Under the pieces are notes generated by a model that did not search any database, was not told the DNA's origin, and saw only the letters and a list, made by a program, of their open reading frames with translations. Position numbers and translations under genes: made by a program. A DNA stretch of 64,000 nt. It comes from Mycolicibacterium rhodesiae JS60. Its GTDB lineage: Bacteria; Actinomycetota; Actinomycetes; Mycobacteriales; Mycobacteriaceae. Location of the stretch: assembly GCA_000230935.2 (NCBI GenBank), contig AGIQ01000001.1, positions 806,001-870,000 of the forward strand, written 5' to 3'. This document shows positions 1-8,551 of the stretch, one piece after another; position 1 is the first letter of the stretch; each line of letters opens with the position of its first letter.

Positions 1-2
1 TC

Positions 3-707
3 ACCGTCACCTACCTCACCGACCCGGACATCGTGGCAGCCGTGCTGCCGAAGCCGCTGGAGCCTGCGGCCGAGCCGCTGGTGCGGATTCAGCTTCAGCG
101 GGTTCAGATCGAGGGCAGACCGCCGTTCGGCTCGGCGGTCTTCTCGGTCACCGCCCGGCACGGCGACCTGGCCGGCGACTACCCGCTCTTCATGCCCCAA
201 TCCACCGAGCAGTCGGTCACCGGTGGACGTGAAACCTTCGGCGAGCCAAAGAAACTGGCCGACATCGCGGTCGACCGTGACGGAGACGACGTCACCGCGT
301 CGGTCGCCCGGCTGGGGTATCCGCTCATCACGGTCACCGGCCGCATCAGTGGGCCTGCGGAACTCCCGCCCGACCAGATGAACACCGAGTTCTATTTCAA
401 ATTCCTGCGCGCCCCCGACGGTGGCGGCATCACCGACCCCCACCTGGTCTACGGCGAATACCACCGGCACTACGAGCTGCTGGAAAACATCGACGGCACG
501 CTCGAATTGGGGGAGTCGCCGCTGGACCCGGTCGCCGATATCGTTGTCCGCGAGATCAAGTCGATCACGTGGTGTCGTCGACGCACCGTCCAGGTCGGGC
601 GGATCGCGGAACGGGTACCGCAGGACTGGCTGTTGCCGTACGTGCATCAACGCTATGACGACGTGGCCCTGCTCGCAGCCCCGAGGCCTGAGCCGACACG
701 GGTCTAG
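3..707 (+). CDS. Acetoacetate decarboxylase-family protein (5' incomplete)
   Basis: The open frame runs off the left edge of the window. The residues before the first possible GTG (position 33) still read like family sequence (TYLTDPDIVAAVLP), so the true start lies outside. The motif GRETFGEPKKLADI carries the paired lysines of acetoacetate decarboxylases; in that family one of them forms the Schiff base with a beta-keto acid. About 234 residues are visible, close to a whole family member. It ends 3 nt before an amidohydrolase and is probably co-transcribed with the next three genes. Many actinobacterial ADC-like proteins act on substrates other than acetoacetate, so the family is secure but the substrate is not known. 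Confidence 0.85.
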   Translation, partial: TVTYLTDPDIVAAVLPKPLEPAAEPLVRIQLQRVQIEGRPPFGSAVFSVTARHGDLAGDYPLFMPQSTEQSVTGGRETFGEPKKLADIAVDRDGDDVTASVARLGYPLITVTGRISGPAELPPDQMNTEFYFKFLRAPDGGGITDPHLVYGEYHRHYELLENIDGTLELGESPLDPVADIVVREIKSITWCRRRTVQVGRIAERVPQDWLLPYVHQRYDDVALLAAPRPEPTRV

Positions 708-710
708 CGC

Positions 711-1925
711 ATGGACCGCTACACTGTCATCTCGGCGGACTGCCATGCTGGCGCCGACCTGCTCGACTATCGCGAGTATCTCGATCCGGTCTACCGGGAC
801 GAATTCGACAGCTGGGCAGCGACATACGTGAACCCGTTCGCCGATCTCGCCGATGCCGACGCCGAACGCAACTGGGACAGCGACCGTCGCAACGCCGACT
901 TGGATGTCGAAGGCGTCGCGGGGGAGGTCATCTACCCCAATACCATTCCGCCGTTCTTTCCGTCGTCGAGTCTGGCCGCGACCCCGCCGGAGACCGCCAA
1001 CGAGCTCGAACTGCGCTGCGCCGGATTGCGTGCGCACAACCGCTGGCTGGCCGACTTCTGCTCCCTGTCGCCCGAGCGGCGGGCCGGGGTGGGACAGGTC
1101 ATGCTGCAAGACCTCGACGAAGCCATCGCCGAGATCGACCGGATCGCGAAACTCGGTCTGCGCGGCGGTGTTCTGCTGCCCGGAATCCCGCCAGGGGCGG
1201 CCATCCCGCAGCTCTATGCCGAACACTGGGAGCCCCTGTGGGCGGCGTGCGCCGAGGCGGGCGTCGTGATCAACCACCACGGCGGCAACGCCGGACCGAG
1301 CCCGCTCGATGGATGGGGCAGCTCGTTCGCGATATGGGTGTACGAGACGCACTGGTTCGCCCACCGGGCGCTGTGGCACTTGATCTTCAGCGGTGCCATG
1401 GATCGCCATCCGGATCTCACCGTGGTCTTCACCGAACAAGGCGCCGGGTGGATCCCGGCCACCCTCGACTCACTCGACGTCGCTGCGGCCCGCTACGCGC
1501 GCGAAGGCTCGGCGATCGCCCGCTTCGCCGGCCCCACCGCCGGATCGCTGAGCCGCAAGCCCAGCGAGTTCTGGGCCAGGCAGTGCTACGTCGGTGCCAG
1601 CTTCATGCGGCCCGTCGAGTGCGCCGAGCGCCACGCCATCGGCGTCGATCGCATCATGTGGGGAAGTGACTACCCGCATCTGGAAGGAACCGGGTTCTTC
1701 ACCCGAGAAGCGTTGCGCTACACCTTCTCCGGCGTGCCACCCGAAGAAGTGGCGGCCATGCTCGGCGGCAATGCGGCGGCCGTCTACGGCTTCGACCTGG
1801 CGGCGTTGCAACCCTTGACCGATCGCATCGGCCCGACGGTGGCCGAAGTCGCCGAGCCGCTCACCGAGGTACCCGTTGGTGCGAGCAGCACCGTCTTCGA
1901 GCCCGACCCCATCCGAACCTGGTAA
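711..1925 (+). CDS. Amidohydrolase-2 family metal-dependent hydrolase/decarboxylase
   Basis: A 404-residue TIM-barrel protein of the amidohydrolase-2 (ACMSD-like) family. The N-terminal strand reads ISADCHAG (His12), so the usual HxH is reduced to one His. A His pair follows at about 189-190 (NHHGG), and the late catalytic-type Asp is in MWGSDYPH (about residue 320). Family members hydrolyse or decarboxylate cyclic and aromatic acids using a bound metal. The gene starts 3 nt after the ADC-like gene and is followed 14 nt later by a second amidohydrolase, so the two probably act in one catabolic pathway. The substrate cannot be read from the sequence. Confidence 0.88.
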   Translation: MDRYTVISADCHAGADLLDYREYLDPVYRDEFDSWAATYVNPFADLADADAERNWDSDRRNADLDVEGVAGEVIYPNTIPPFFPSSSLAATPPETANELELRCAGLRAHNRWLADFCSLSPERRAGVGQVMLQDLDEAIAEIDRIAKLGLRGGVLLPGIPPGAAIPQLYAEHWEPLWAACAEAGVVINHHGGNAGPSPLDGWGSSFAIWVYETHWFAHRALWHLIFSGAMDRHPDLTVVFTEQGAGWIPATLDSLDVAAARYAREGSAIARFAGPTAGSLSRKPSEFWARQCYVGASFMRPVECAERHAIGVDRIMWGSDYPHLEGTGFFTREALRYTFSGVPPEEVAAMLGGNAAAVYGFDLAALQPLTDRIGPTVAEVAEPLTEVPVGASSTVFEPDPIRTW

Positions 1926-1939
1926 GTGAAAGGCCCGCC

Positions 1940-3217
1940 GTGAACGACGTAGACCCGTACTTGATCATCTCCGCAGACACCCATGCCGAGCTTCCCACCG
2001 AGATGTACCGCGAGTACGTCGATCCCGAATACCGGGAGGATTTCGAGATCTACCTCGCCGAGAAACTCGCGGCCTCGCAGGCCGGCGGGTTCATCGACGA
2101 AGAATTCGCGCAAACGTGGTTCGCCGAACACGGCGAAGGCATCACCGGCGGATGGGACGTCAGGCAGCGAGACAAGGAGCTCGACGGCGACGGGGTGGCT
2201 GGCGAGGTGATCTTCCCCGACGCCGACGCGGTAACCGGCGTTGCCGGTGCGCCTTTCGGCGCCGGCCTGGGCCAGTCGGGCGATATGGATCCGGGCCGTG
2301 CGATGGCCGGGGCACGGGCGCACAACCGGTGGCTGGCCGAACTGTGCAGTCACAGCCCCGAGCGTCGCGCCGGAGTTGCGGTGATCCCGATCCTCGCCGA
2401 CGTCGACGCGGCGGTCGCCGAGATCAAGCGCTCAGCCGACGCCGGCCTGCGCGGCGGCATCCTGATCCCGGTGCTGTGGGGCGACTACCCGCCGTATCAC
2501 GATCGTCGCTACGACAAAGTCTGGGCCGCTTGCCAAGACCTGAACATGCCGGTGCACACGCACGTTGGTCCGGCCCCGAGCGCTGACTACGGACAGCACC
2601 TGGGCATCTACACGACCGAGGTGCGCTGGTGGGGAGCCCGGCCACTGTGGTTCGCGTTGTGGGCGGGCGTATTCGAACGTTTCCCGAAGCTGCGCTGGGG
2701 TGCCACCGAGTGCGGTGCGTTCTGGGCCAATGATCTGTTGTGGCTGATGGACACCCGCTTCCTGCGTGAGCACTCGGCGAAAAAGATGAGCAAGCTCCTC
2801 GAGGGCGACCTGACGATGCCGCCCTCGGAGTACTTCGACCGGAACTGCTTCATCGGGGCCACCACCACCGAGCGTCGGGAACTGGCGCGCCGCTACGAGA
2901 TCGGGGTGCCGAACATCTTGTGGGGCAACGACTATCCCCACCCGGAAGGCACCTGGCCGAAAACCCGCAAGTGGCTCCGCCACACGTTCTGGGACATCCC
3001 CATCGACGAGACCCGGCAGATGCTGGGGCGGGCCGCCGCCGAGATCTACAACTTCGACCAGAAAGCTCTCGCACCGCTCGTCGCACGTATCGGCCCCACA
3101 CCCGCGGACCTCGGCCAGGACGACTCGGTCAGCATCCCCAAGTGGGAGGCGGCCCGCCACGCCGGGCGTCACTGGCTGACGGAAGCGGAACCGGTTCCCG
3201 ACCTCGTGGAGAACTGA
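1940..3217 (+). CDS. Second amidohydrolase-2 family protein
   Basis: A 425-residue homologue of the preceding protein, with the same landmarks: ISADTHAE at the N-terminus, a His pair in VHTHVGP, and LWGNDYPHPEGTWP near the C-terminus holding the conserved Asp. The GTG start at 1940 gives an N-terminus that aligns with the upstream paralogue. The pair may be duplicated enzymes for related substrates, or two chains of one enzyme. The stop lies 2 nt before the CaiB-like start, so translation is probably coupled. Which ring or amide it attacks cannot be told. Confidence 0.88.
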   Translation: MNDVDPYLIISADTHAELPTEMYREYVDPEYREDFEIYLAEKLAASQAGGFIDEEFAQTWFAEHGEGITGGWDVRQRDKELDGDGVAGEVIFPDADAVTGVAGAPFGAGLGQSGDMDPGRAMAGARAHNRWLAELCSHSPERRAGVAVIPILADVDAAVAEIKRSADAGLRGGILIPVLWGDYPPYHDRRYDKVWAACQDLNMPVHTHVGPAPSADYGQHLGIYTTEVRWWGARPLWFALWAGVFERFPKLRWGATECGAFWANDLLWLMDTRFLREHSAKKMSKLLEGDLTMPPSEYFDRNCFIGATTTERRELARRYEIGVPNILWGNDYPHPEGTWPKTRKWLRHTFWDIPIDETRQMLGRAAAEIYNFDQKALAPLVARIGPTPADLGQDDSVSIPKWEAARHAGRHWLTEAEPVPDLVEN

Positions 3218-3219
3218 GT

Positions 3220-4416
3220 ATGGAACACGCTGGGCCACTGAGCGGTATCCGCGTTCTGGAGTTGTCGATCGCGTTGACCGGCCCCTACATCGGTGCCCTG
3301 TTCGCCGATCAGGGTGCCGACGTCGTGAAAGTGGAGCGACCCGATATCGGCGACATCATGCGGTGGATCGGTCCGAGCGTCAACGGGTTGAGTGCGGTGT
3401 TCCGGGTCTGCAACCGCGGCAAGCAGTCGATCGCCGTCGATGTCCGCACCGACGCCGGCCGGGAAATCGCGCTCGAACTGGCTGCGCAGGCCGACGTCGT
3501 CATCCAGAACTTCCGTCCCGGCGTGGCACAACGCCTTGGGCTCGGGTACGACGACGTCGTCGCGATCAACCCCGACGTCGTCTACCTGTCGCTCACCGGA
3601 TTTGGCGAAGTCGGACCGTACCGCGACCGCAGCGCCTACGACACGGTGATCCAGGCCTACGGTGGTGTCGCGTCCAGCCAAGCCGCACCGGGTGTCGGGG
3701 AGCCGATCTTCCTGCAGCAGGTGGTCGCCGACAAGGTCACCGCGCTGTATGCCAGCCAGGCGGTGACCGCCGCCCTGTTGGCGCGCGCCAATGGCCGTGG
3801 CGGACAGCATGTTCACGTCTCGATGGTGGACGCTGTCGTGTCGTTTCTGTGGGCCGATGCCACCGGCAACGAGGTACTGCTCGATTGTGACGGTTCACAG
3901 CCGTCGAGTTTCACCTCCGGTTTCAAGCCCTTCCGGTTCATCGACGGCTGGGGTGTAGTGACTCCGATCTCGGATTCCGATTTCACCGGAATGTGCCGTG
4001 CGCTGGAGGCTCCCGGATCGGACGATCCGCGGTTGGCGACCGCCGACCTTCGAAATCAGCACCGGCCGTTGATGGCTGAGGTGATGGCGTCCTGCTATGC
4101 GGGCGCCGAGAAACTGACCGTGGAAGAGGCCACCGCGCGCTTCGAGGCCGAGGATGTGCCCTTCGCCATGATCGTGCCGCCCAGCGAACTGCCCGACGAC
4201 CCGCACGCGATCGAGATGGGGTTGTTCGTGGAGGCCGACGACCCGGTGGTAGGGCGCACCCGCATCCCGAGGCATCCGGCTCTGTTCGATTCCACGCCTG
4301 CTCAACTGGCCGGGCCTGCACCAGCTTTGGGGCAGCACACCGCGGACGTGCTGGGCCGGCTGGGGCGTTCGCATCAGGAAGAGGAACTGCGGGAAGCGCG
4401 CATCATCGCCGGGTGA
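3220..4416 (+). CDS. CaiB/BaiF family III CoA-transferase
   Basis: The ATG at 3220, 2 nt after the previous stop, gives 398 residues. The N-terminus (LSGIRVLELSIALTGPYIG) and FADQGADVVKVERP are typical of family III CoA-transferases. The Asp in SAYDTVIQAYGG corresponds to the residue that forms the acyl-aspartyl anhydride. Such enzymes move CoA between carboxylic acids, here probably activating an acid made by the adjoining decarboxylase and amidohydrolases. The frame is open upstream of 3220, but that stretch lies inside the amidohydrolase gene and is not coding in this frame. The acid substrate is unknown. Confidence 0.9.
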   Translation: MEHAGPLSGIRVLELSIALTGPYIGALFADQGADVVKVERPDIGDIMRWIGPSVNGLSAVFRVCNRGKQSIAVDVRTDAGREIALELAAQADVVIQNFRPGVAQRLGLGYDDVVAINPDVVYLSLTGFGEVGPYRDRSAYDTVIQAYGGVASSQAAPGVGEPIFLQQVVADKVTALYASQAVTAALLARANGRGGQHVHVSMVDAVVSFLWADATGNEVLLDCDGSQPSSFTSGFKPFRFIDGWGVVTPISDSDFTGMCRALEAPGSDDPRLATADLRNQHRPLMAEVMASCYAGAEKLTVEEATARFEAEDVPFAMIVPPSELPDDPHAIEMGLFVEADDPVVGRTRIPRHPALFDSTPAQLAGPAPALGQHTADVLGRLGRSHQEEELREARIIAG

Positions 4417-4692
4417 CGCAGCGCCTGGTCGCTGTCGGGCGGCATCTTCGGACGTGGCACAACCCGCATCATTTGCGACGGCCCGCTACAGCCCGATGGA
4501 AGCTGGACGCGCAATCGGGTGTTCTACGACCCCGCATACATCGCGCCGGCGCGCTCGACTTGTTCCGGTGGAACCTGGTCGAGCACCTGCACGTTCTATC
4601 CCGCTCACCAGGTAGACGAGTTCTTCGTGAAGGACGTATGTCAAGTCGCGCCGGACACGATTCTGCCGGACGAACCGGGGCACATCGAATAG
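4417..4692 (+). pseudogene. Headless remnant of a CDGP-domain exported protein
   Basis: Immediately after the CaiB stop, and in the same frame, about 91 codons read as the C-terminal part of the small secreted mycobacterial CDGP-type proteins: RIICDGPLQPDGSWTR, then FYDPAYIAPARSTC, a CTFYPAHQVDEFF stretch, and the ending DTILPDEPGHIE before TAG at 4690. No usable start codon precedes the conserved part and there is no signal peptide. The 5' half has therefore been lost, probably by the deletion that joined it to the CaiB gene. The family call rests on remembered motif similarity. Confidence 0.6.
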
Positions 4693-4745
4693 AGGGCGAC
4701 CACAACCTGCCGAAGTAGGCCATGTGCGGTGCAGAATCTATAGGC

Positions 4746-5324
4746 ATGGCTCCCTCGACCCCCGCGGCGGATGCCGCACTGTCAGTGGCGACCCGGTTCT
4801 ACCCGCCGGCGTTGTTCAACCACTGCGCGCGTTCATATCTGTGGGGCGTGAATTATGCTGCCGCACATGGCATTACCTACGACGACGAGCTCTACTTCGT
4901 CTCGGCGATGCTGCACGACATTGCCCTGACCGACCCCTTCGACAGCCACCGCGTGGCCTTCGAGGAGGCCGGCGGCGACCTGGCGTGGGTGTTCGGGGTG
5001 GCCGCCGGCTGGCCGACGGAACGGGCGGCGCGGGCGCAGGAGATCATCGTCTTGCACATGCGCGACGACGTCGCGGCGGACGTCGACGCCGAGTCGCATC
5101 TGCTGCAGGTGGCCACCGCATGGGATGTCGCTGGACGACGGCCCGAGGAGTTCTCGCCGGCGGCTCGTGCCGAGGCGCTCGCCAGGTACCCCCGGCTCGG
5201 ATTCGGCGAGGAGTTCCTGGCCCGCTTCGAGGATCAGGCCAGGCGCAAACCCGATGGTACGGCGGCAGCCTCCGTCGCGCGCGGTGGCGCCGCGCGGATC
5301 AGGGCGAACCCGCTCGACGGCTAG
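4746..5324 (+). CDS. HD-domain phosphohydrolase-like protein
   Basis: A 192-residue cytosolic protein. The first metal-ligand His lies in NHCARSYLWG and the HD pair in AMLHDIAL, followed by a helical region with HMRDDV. This spacing resembles the cyanamide-hydratase/HD hydrolase group, whose members bind a divalent metal. The ATG at 4746 is preferred over an in-frame codon at 4722 because the conserved sequence starts just after it. The neighbours are gene remnants, so the context does not help. A nucleotide or small nitrile-like substrate is possible but unproven. Confidence 0.75.
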   Translation: MAPSTPAADAALSVATRFYPPALFNHCARSYLWGVNYAAAHGITYDDELYFVSAMLHDIALTDPFDSHRVAFEEAGGDLAWVFGVAAGWPTERAARAQEIIVLHMRDDVAADVDAESHLLQVATAWDVAGRRPEEFSPAARAEALARYPRLGFGEEFLARFEDQARRKPDGTAAASVARGGAARIRANPLDG

Positions 5325-5435
5325 GAATGCCCGACGGACCTACGCGTTGGTTTCGCCGGCCTGGCATTCCTTCGTCGCCGCAAGCTATTGACGCGTACTC
5401 GCTCAGCGTGGGATTCCAGTTCGGCGCCGAGATGC

Positions 5436-5588
5436 CAAGAGCGGCAGAACGATCAGCGGATGCAGCAGATGTTCCTGATGGCGGCGAAGGTGACCCGCCT
5501 GGGCACGCCCGCCGACCTCGCCGCCGTGGCCGAATGGATCAACGGGCAGACCTGGTACATCGGCGGTGCCTCGCACATGCGCCAGTAG
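5436..5588 (+). pseudogene. C-terminal remnant of a short-chain dehydrogenase
   Basis: About 50 codons read like the tail of an SDR enzyme: KVTRLGTPADLAAVAEW runs straight into INGQTWYIGGASHMR and TAG. Intact SDRs carry roughly ten further residues (FLASDEA type) between those two blocks and about 200 before them. No Rossmann motif is found upstream in any frame. The stretch 5325-5656 holds nothing else recognisable. This is read as a decayed fragment with an internal in-frame loss. Confidence 0.4.
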
Positions 5589-5656
5589 GCGCGTCGACCG
5601 GGCGCGCAGAGGCCACCGCCCCGCCCTCGGACTCCCAACGTTGCAACCAGATGGAT

Positions 5657-6145
5657 TCATCGGCTCTCGGCATGTTGGTGCCCCCTCGCGGTGTGCATGC
5701 CGTAGGGCACGGCTTTGAGAACGGTGACGGAAAGCGCTGCACCGCTTGGTAATTGGTAGTCGCGTCGCTGACCCGGGCGTGCACCGGCGACGGCGGCGCC
5801 CAGTGGCGACTGCACGGAGTAAACCTCCAAGTCGCCGTACTCAGCGCCACGAACCCCCAGGAGAAAGGTTTCGATGTCGCCGGTGTCGTCGTACCGGATG
5901 GTCACCACCATGCCGGGTTCGGCGATCCCGTCGTCGGGCGGGTCCTCGCCCACGACGGCGGTGACGAGCAAGTCGTGAATCTGCTGGATCCGGGTCTGCC
6001 ATCCGCGTTGAACGGCTGCGGCGTTCTCGTCGGTCTCGCCGTTGATCACTCCAGCTGCTGACAATCGGCGCAGTGTCGCCAACTCTTGTTGTAGCCGTTC
6101 GTAGGCTTGTGGCGATATCCAGACGCGTTGGGCTTTGATCATCAT
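5657..6145 (-). CDS. GreA/GreB-family elongation factor-like protein
   Basis: A 162-residue protein with a short predicted N-terminal coiled coil (SPQAYERLQQELATLRRL) and a C-terminal FKBP-like domain (VVTIRYDDTGDIETFLLG through QSPLGAAVAGARPGQ), the layout of GreA/GreB/Rnk proteins. It resembles M. tuberculosis Rv3788, which binds RNA polymerase near the secondary channel. An AGAGGA sequence precedes two adjacent ATGs (6145 and 6142); the second has the better spacing. The tip acidic pair that activates transcript cleavage in GreA is not clearly present, so an inhibitory or modulating role is as likely as true Gre activity. Confidence 0.82.
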   Translation of the reverse strand: MMIKAQRVWISPQAYERLQQELATLRRLSAAGVINGETDENAAAVQRGWQTRIQQIHDLLVTAVVGEDPPDDGIAEPGMVVTIRYDDTGDIETFLLGVRGAEYGDLEVYSVQSPLGAAVAGARPGQRRDYQLPSGAALSVTVLKAVPYGMHTARGHQHAESR

Positions 6146-6201
6146 GCGTTCCTCTCAGATACGGTGTCGCAAGGGATTTCGATCCCTTTTGGATTGGTTG
6201 C

Positions 6202-6240
6202 CGTCAGGGGCGGGCCGTGGCATGTGCGCCGCCCCTGACG
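6202..6240 (-). terminator. 12-bp perfect hairpin after the DadA-like gene
   Basis: The arms at 6202-6213 and 6229-6240 (CGTCAGGGGCGG and its exact complement) enclose a 15-nt loop. It lies 43 bp past the stop of the minus-strand DadA-like gene and 57 bp before the next start. There is no U-tract, which is usual for mycobacterial terminator-like hairpins. Confidence 0.6.
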
Positions 6241-6283
6241 ACTCGTGATCCCCACTCGGGGGAATGGTTCGGTGGTCGGCTGA

Positions 6284-7549
6284 TCAGCGGCCGACACGGC
6301 GCAGCGGGTCGAACTCGCGCAGCGCTTCTGGTTGCTTTCCGGTGGTGATGTACTCGGCGAGCAGTCGGCCGGTCACCGGGCCGTGCGCCAACCCCCACAT
6401 GCCGTGACCGCCGGCGACGTAGACCCCGCGTGCCGTCCTGCCGATGAGGGGCCGCCCATCGGGCGTGACCGGACGCGGGCCGACCCAGATGTCGGTGCGT
6501 TCGCTCCACCGAACCCCATTGAGTAACGGGCTGGCTGAGTCGACGATGGCGGCCACGCGCTCGGCCCGCGGCGGCTCATGAGGATCGCGGAACTCCATCG
6601 TGCCCGCGACCCGCAAGGCGCCGTTGTACGGCGTGCACGCGACCCGCGCGTCCGGCAGGTAGATCGGGCTCGGAATGGGGCGGTCCACCGGCACGGTGAA
6701 CGAGTAGCCGCGAGCCGAACGCACCGGCACCCGCACCCGGTGGCCTGTGAGTCTCGACAGACCTGCCCCGGTAGCGATGACCGCGGCATCCGCGCGCAAC
6801 GCAGGAGCGCTGCGTGGATACACCGTGGCGCGGCCGTCGACGCTGACCACATTGCTCACCTCGAGGGTCCGCATCGTCGCCCCGCGCTCCTCAACCGCAC
6901 GGCCCAGGCTGTGCACGAACCGGCCCGCGTCGACGAACCGCTGTCCGTTGATGTTCAGCCCGGCGCCGACGGCAGCCGAGGCCAGTGGGACCTGCTCGCG
7001 CAGTGCCGCACCGCTCAACCCGGTGATGGACATTGGCTGCCCGGCCTTTTCGAATCGGTGAAGCTCACGAGCCGTGGCGTCGGCCTCGTCGGTGGTCCGG
7101 AACAACGCCGCGATGGGAGCATCGGTGACCGGAGCGTCGACGCCATTGGCGACCAGTACATCGAAGGCTTCGATGCATTCCTCATTGAGGGGAGCGTTGG
7201 CCCGCGCCACCCGGGCCCACGACGACCGCCGGCAGTTGGTCGCGAATTGCATGAGGAACAGCGCCAGCGACGCGTCGGCTCGGAGCGGGATGCGCAGCGG
7301 AGAAGCAGGGTCCAACAACGAACTCAGCCCGCGGCGCAGAACGGACGGCGAGTTGAGCGGAAGGGTCAGTCCAGGCGAGATCCAACCGGCGTTGCCCCAG
7401 GACGCGCCGGCGGCCACGCCGACGCTGTCCACCACCGTCACCTCGACCCCGCGCTCCTGCAGGAACCACGCTGTCGACAACCCGACGATTCCCGCACCGA
7501 CCACGATCGCCGACCGCGGTCCGCCGTCGATGCGTCCTGCGCTGTCCAC
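6284..7549 (-). CDS. FAD-dependent D-amino-acid dehydrogenase-like oxidoreductase (DadA/DAO family)
   Basis: About 421 residues. The FAD-binding Rossmann motif (VVGAGIVGLSTAWFLQERG) is at the N-terminus, the DadA-like block GNAGWISPG follows, and the C-terminal glycine-rich block (VAGGHGMWGLAHGPVTGR) completes the cofactor site. The family oxidatively deaminates D-amino acids or related amines. The GTG at 7549 is chosen because GGAGG lies 6 nt before it; an adjacent GTG at 7552 is possible. A PucR-type regulator and a membrane protein lie upstream on the same strand, which suggests inducible amine or amino-acid use. The substrate is unknown. Confidence 0.85.
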   Translation of the reverse strand: MDSAGRIDGGPRSAIVVGAGIVGLSTAWFLQERGVEVTVVDSVGVAAGASWGNAGWISPGLTLPLNSPSVLRRGLSSLLDPASPLRIPLRADASLALFLMQFATNCRRSSWARVARANAPLNEECIEAFDVLVANGVDAPVTDAPIAALFRTTDEADATARELHRFEKAGQPMSITGLSGAALREQVPLASAAVGAGLNINGQRFVDAGRFVHSLGRAVEERGATMRTLEVSNVVSVDGRATVYPRSAPALRADAAVIATGAGLSRLTGHRVRVPVRSARGYSFTVPVDRPIPSPIYLPDARVACTPYNGALRVAGTMEFRDPHEPPRAERVAAIVDSASPLLNGVRWSERTDIWVGPRPVTPDGRPLIGRTARGVYVAGGHGMWGLAHGPVTGRLLAEYITTGKQPEALREFDPLRRVGR

Positions 7550-7630
7550 CACACACCTCCACACTTGAGATTGCTGATACATCCACAGTGGCCGCCGACC
7601 GACGGGTCCGGCTTGACGAAAACCGACAGT

Positions 7631-8431
7631 TCACCAGCTATGAATTGTTGTGTTTCGGCAATGCTCGTCCGCGCTGCGGTAAACCTTGCGGTAGTGCTCG
7701 TCGGCGTCGGTGCGCATAGCGGCGGTGACATCAAGCCGACTGCTGCGCAAGTGCCCGGCCGCCCCAAGCGCCGTCGCCATCCCGCCGGCAACCCAGGCGG
7801 CCCAGGCGGCGCTTTCCGCGGCGAACCCGCCGACCGACGGGGACAGGAACAGTGCGAAGCCCGCGATCGAGAGTGTCAGGAAGTCGTGCGTGGGGTCGAC
7901 GGCCAGCAGCGACCAGACCCCGATCACGGCGATCAGGGCGCCCAGCCCGAGCATGGCGGCGGTTGCGGTCGCCGCGCTCGACGCTGCGACGCCCGCGAGG
8001 ATCGTGGCCAAGCCGACCGCCAGGGCCGCGCGACCAATCCAGAAACTCGTCGCACTGCGTTGGGTCGGGATATGCGCATTGTCGGCACCGCGTCGGCGTG
8101 CACTTCGGCGGCTTGTCCAGCCGATGCCACCGATGATCATTGCCAATGTGCCTGCGACCCAACATGTCCAGGAGGAGCCACGGTCAGGTGTGTACCCGGC
8201 GCCGAGGAATGGCACGATGACCGCCGCCAGGCCGACAACCACCAGCCCCCAGTATGCGGGGCGGCGGTCGGTGGCAAGAACCGTCACCACGCCGAAGAAC
8301 GTGACGAACGCGGCGAAGCCCAACGCGAAGCCTTGCCCGACCTGCGTCGAGTTGGATGCCAACGCCGCGATCACTGCGGAAGCCCCGACTGCAGTCGCGG
8401 CCCACCCCAGATACGGTCTCTGCCAATCCAT
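7631..8431 (-). CDS. Multi-pass membrane protein with SPW-like repeats
   Basis: A 266-residue membrane protein with about seven to eight hydrophobic segments in two halves separated by a basic loop (SRRSARRRG). The block FALFLSPSVGGFAAESAAWAAWVAGG resembles the SPW repeat, in which a Ser-Pro-(Trp) motif sits between paired helices; the first half is a more diverged copy. The ATG at 8431 has AAGGGG 8 nt upstream. No transport or catalytic motif is visible. It lies between a PucR regulator and a DadA-like oxidase on one strand and may belong to their regulon. Confidence 0.65.
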   Translation of the reverse strand: MDWQRPYLGWAATAVGASAVIAALASNSTQVGQGFALGFAAFVTFFGVVTVLATDRRPAYWGLVVVGLAAVIVPFLGAGYTPDRGSSWTCWVAGTLAMIIGGIGWTSRRSARRRGADNAHIPTQRSATSFWIGRAALAVGLATILAGVAASSAATATAAMLGLGALIAVIGVWSLLAVDPTHDFLTLSIAGFALFLSPSVGGFAAESAAWAAWVAGGMATALGAAGHLRSSRLDVTAAMRTDADEHYRKVYRSADEHCRNTTIHSW

Positions 8432-8490
8432 TACGAACACCCCTTCTGCTGATCTTGAACTATTCCTTCCATTGTGGTGAGGGGTGTGCT

Positions 8491-8503
8491 GGCAAGTCTT
8501 GCC
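8491..8503. promoter_or_regulatory. GGCAAG-T-CTTGCC palindrome upstream of the SPW-type gene
   Basis: A perfect 13-bp palindrome about 60 bp upstream of the ATG at 8431. It is flanked by an outer ATTGT/ACAAT inverted pair and lies in the gap after the PucR gene. It is a candidate operator, perhaps for that regulator. Confidence 0.3.
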
Positions 8504-8530
8504 GCAATTCGACAATGGGGTCGTGACGGA

Positions 8531-8547
8531 CTGTCGGGATTCGACAG
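8531..8547 (-). terminator. Short hairpin after the PucR gene
   Basis: CTGTCG and CGACAG pair around a 5-nt loop, 4 nt past the pucR-family stop codon. The stem is only six base pairs with no U-tract. Confidence 0.4.
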
Positions 8548-8551
8548 ACCG

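Noticed and set aside
4413..4718. 101-codon frame overlapping the CaiB end
   Set aside because: The conserved CDGP-like sequence is in another frame; this frame is Arg/His-rich with no family features.
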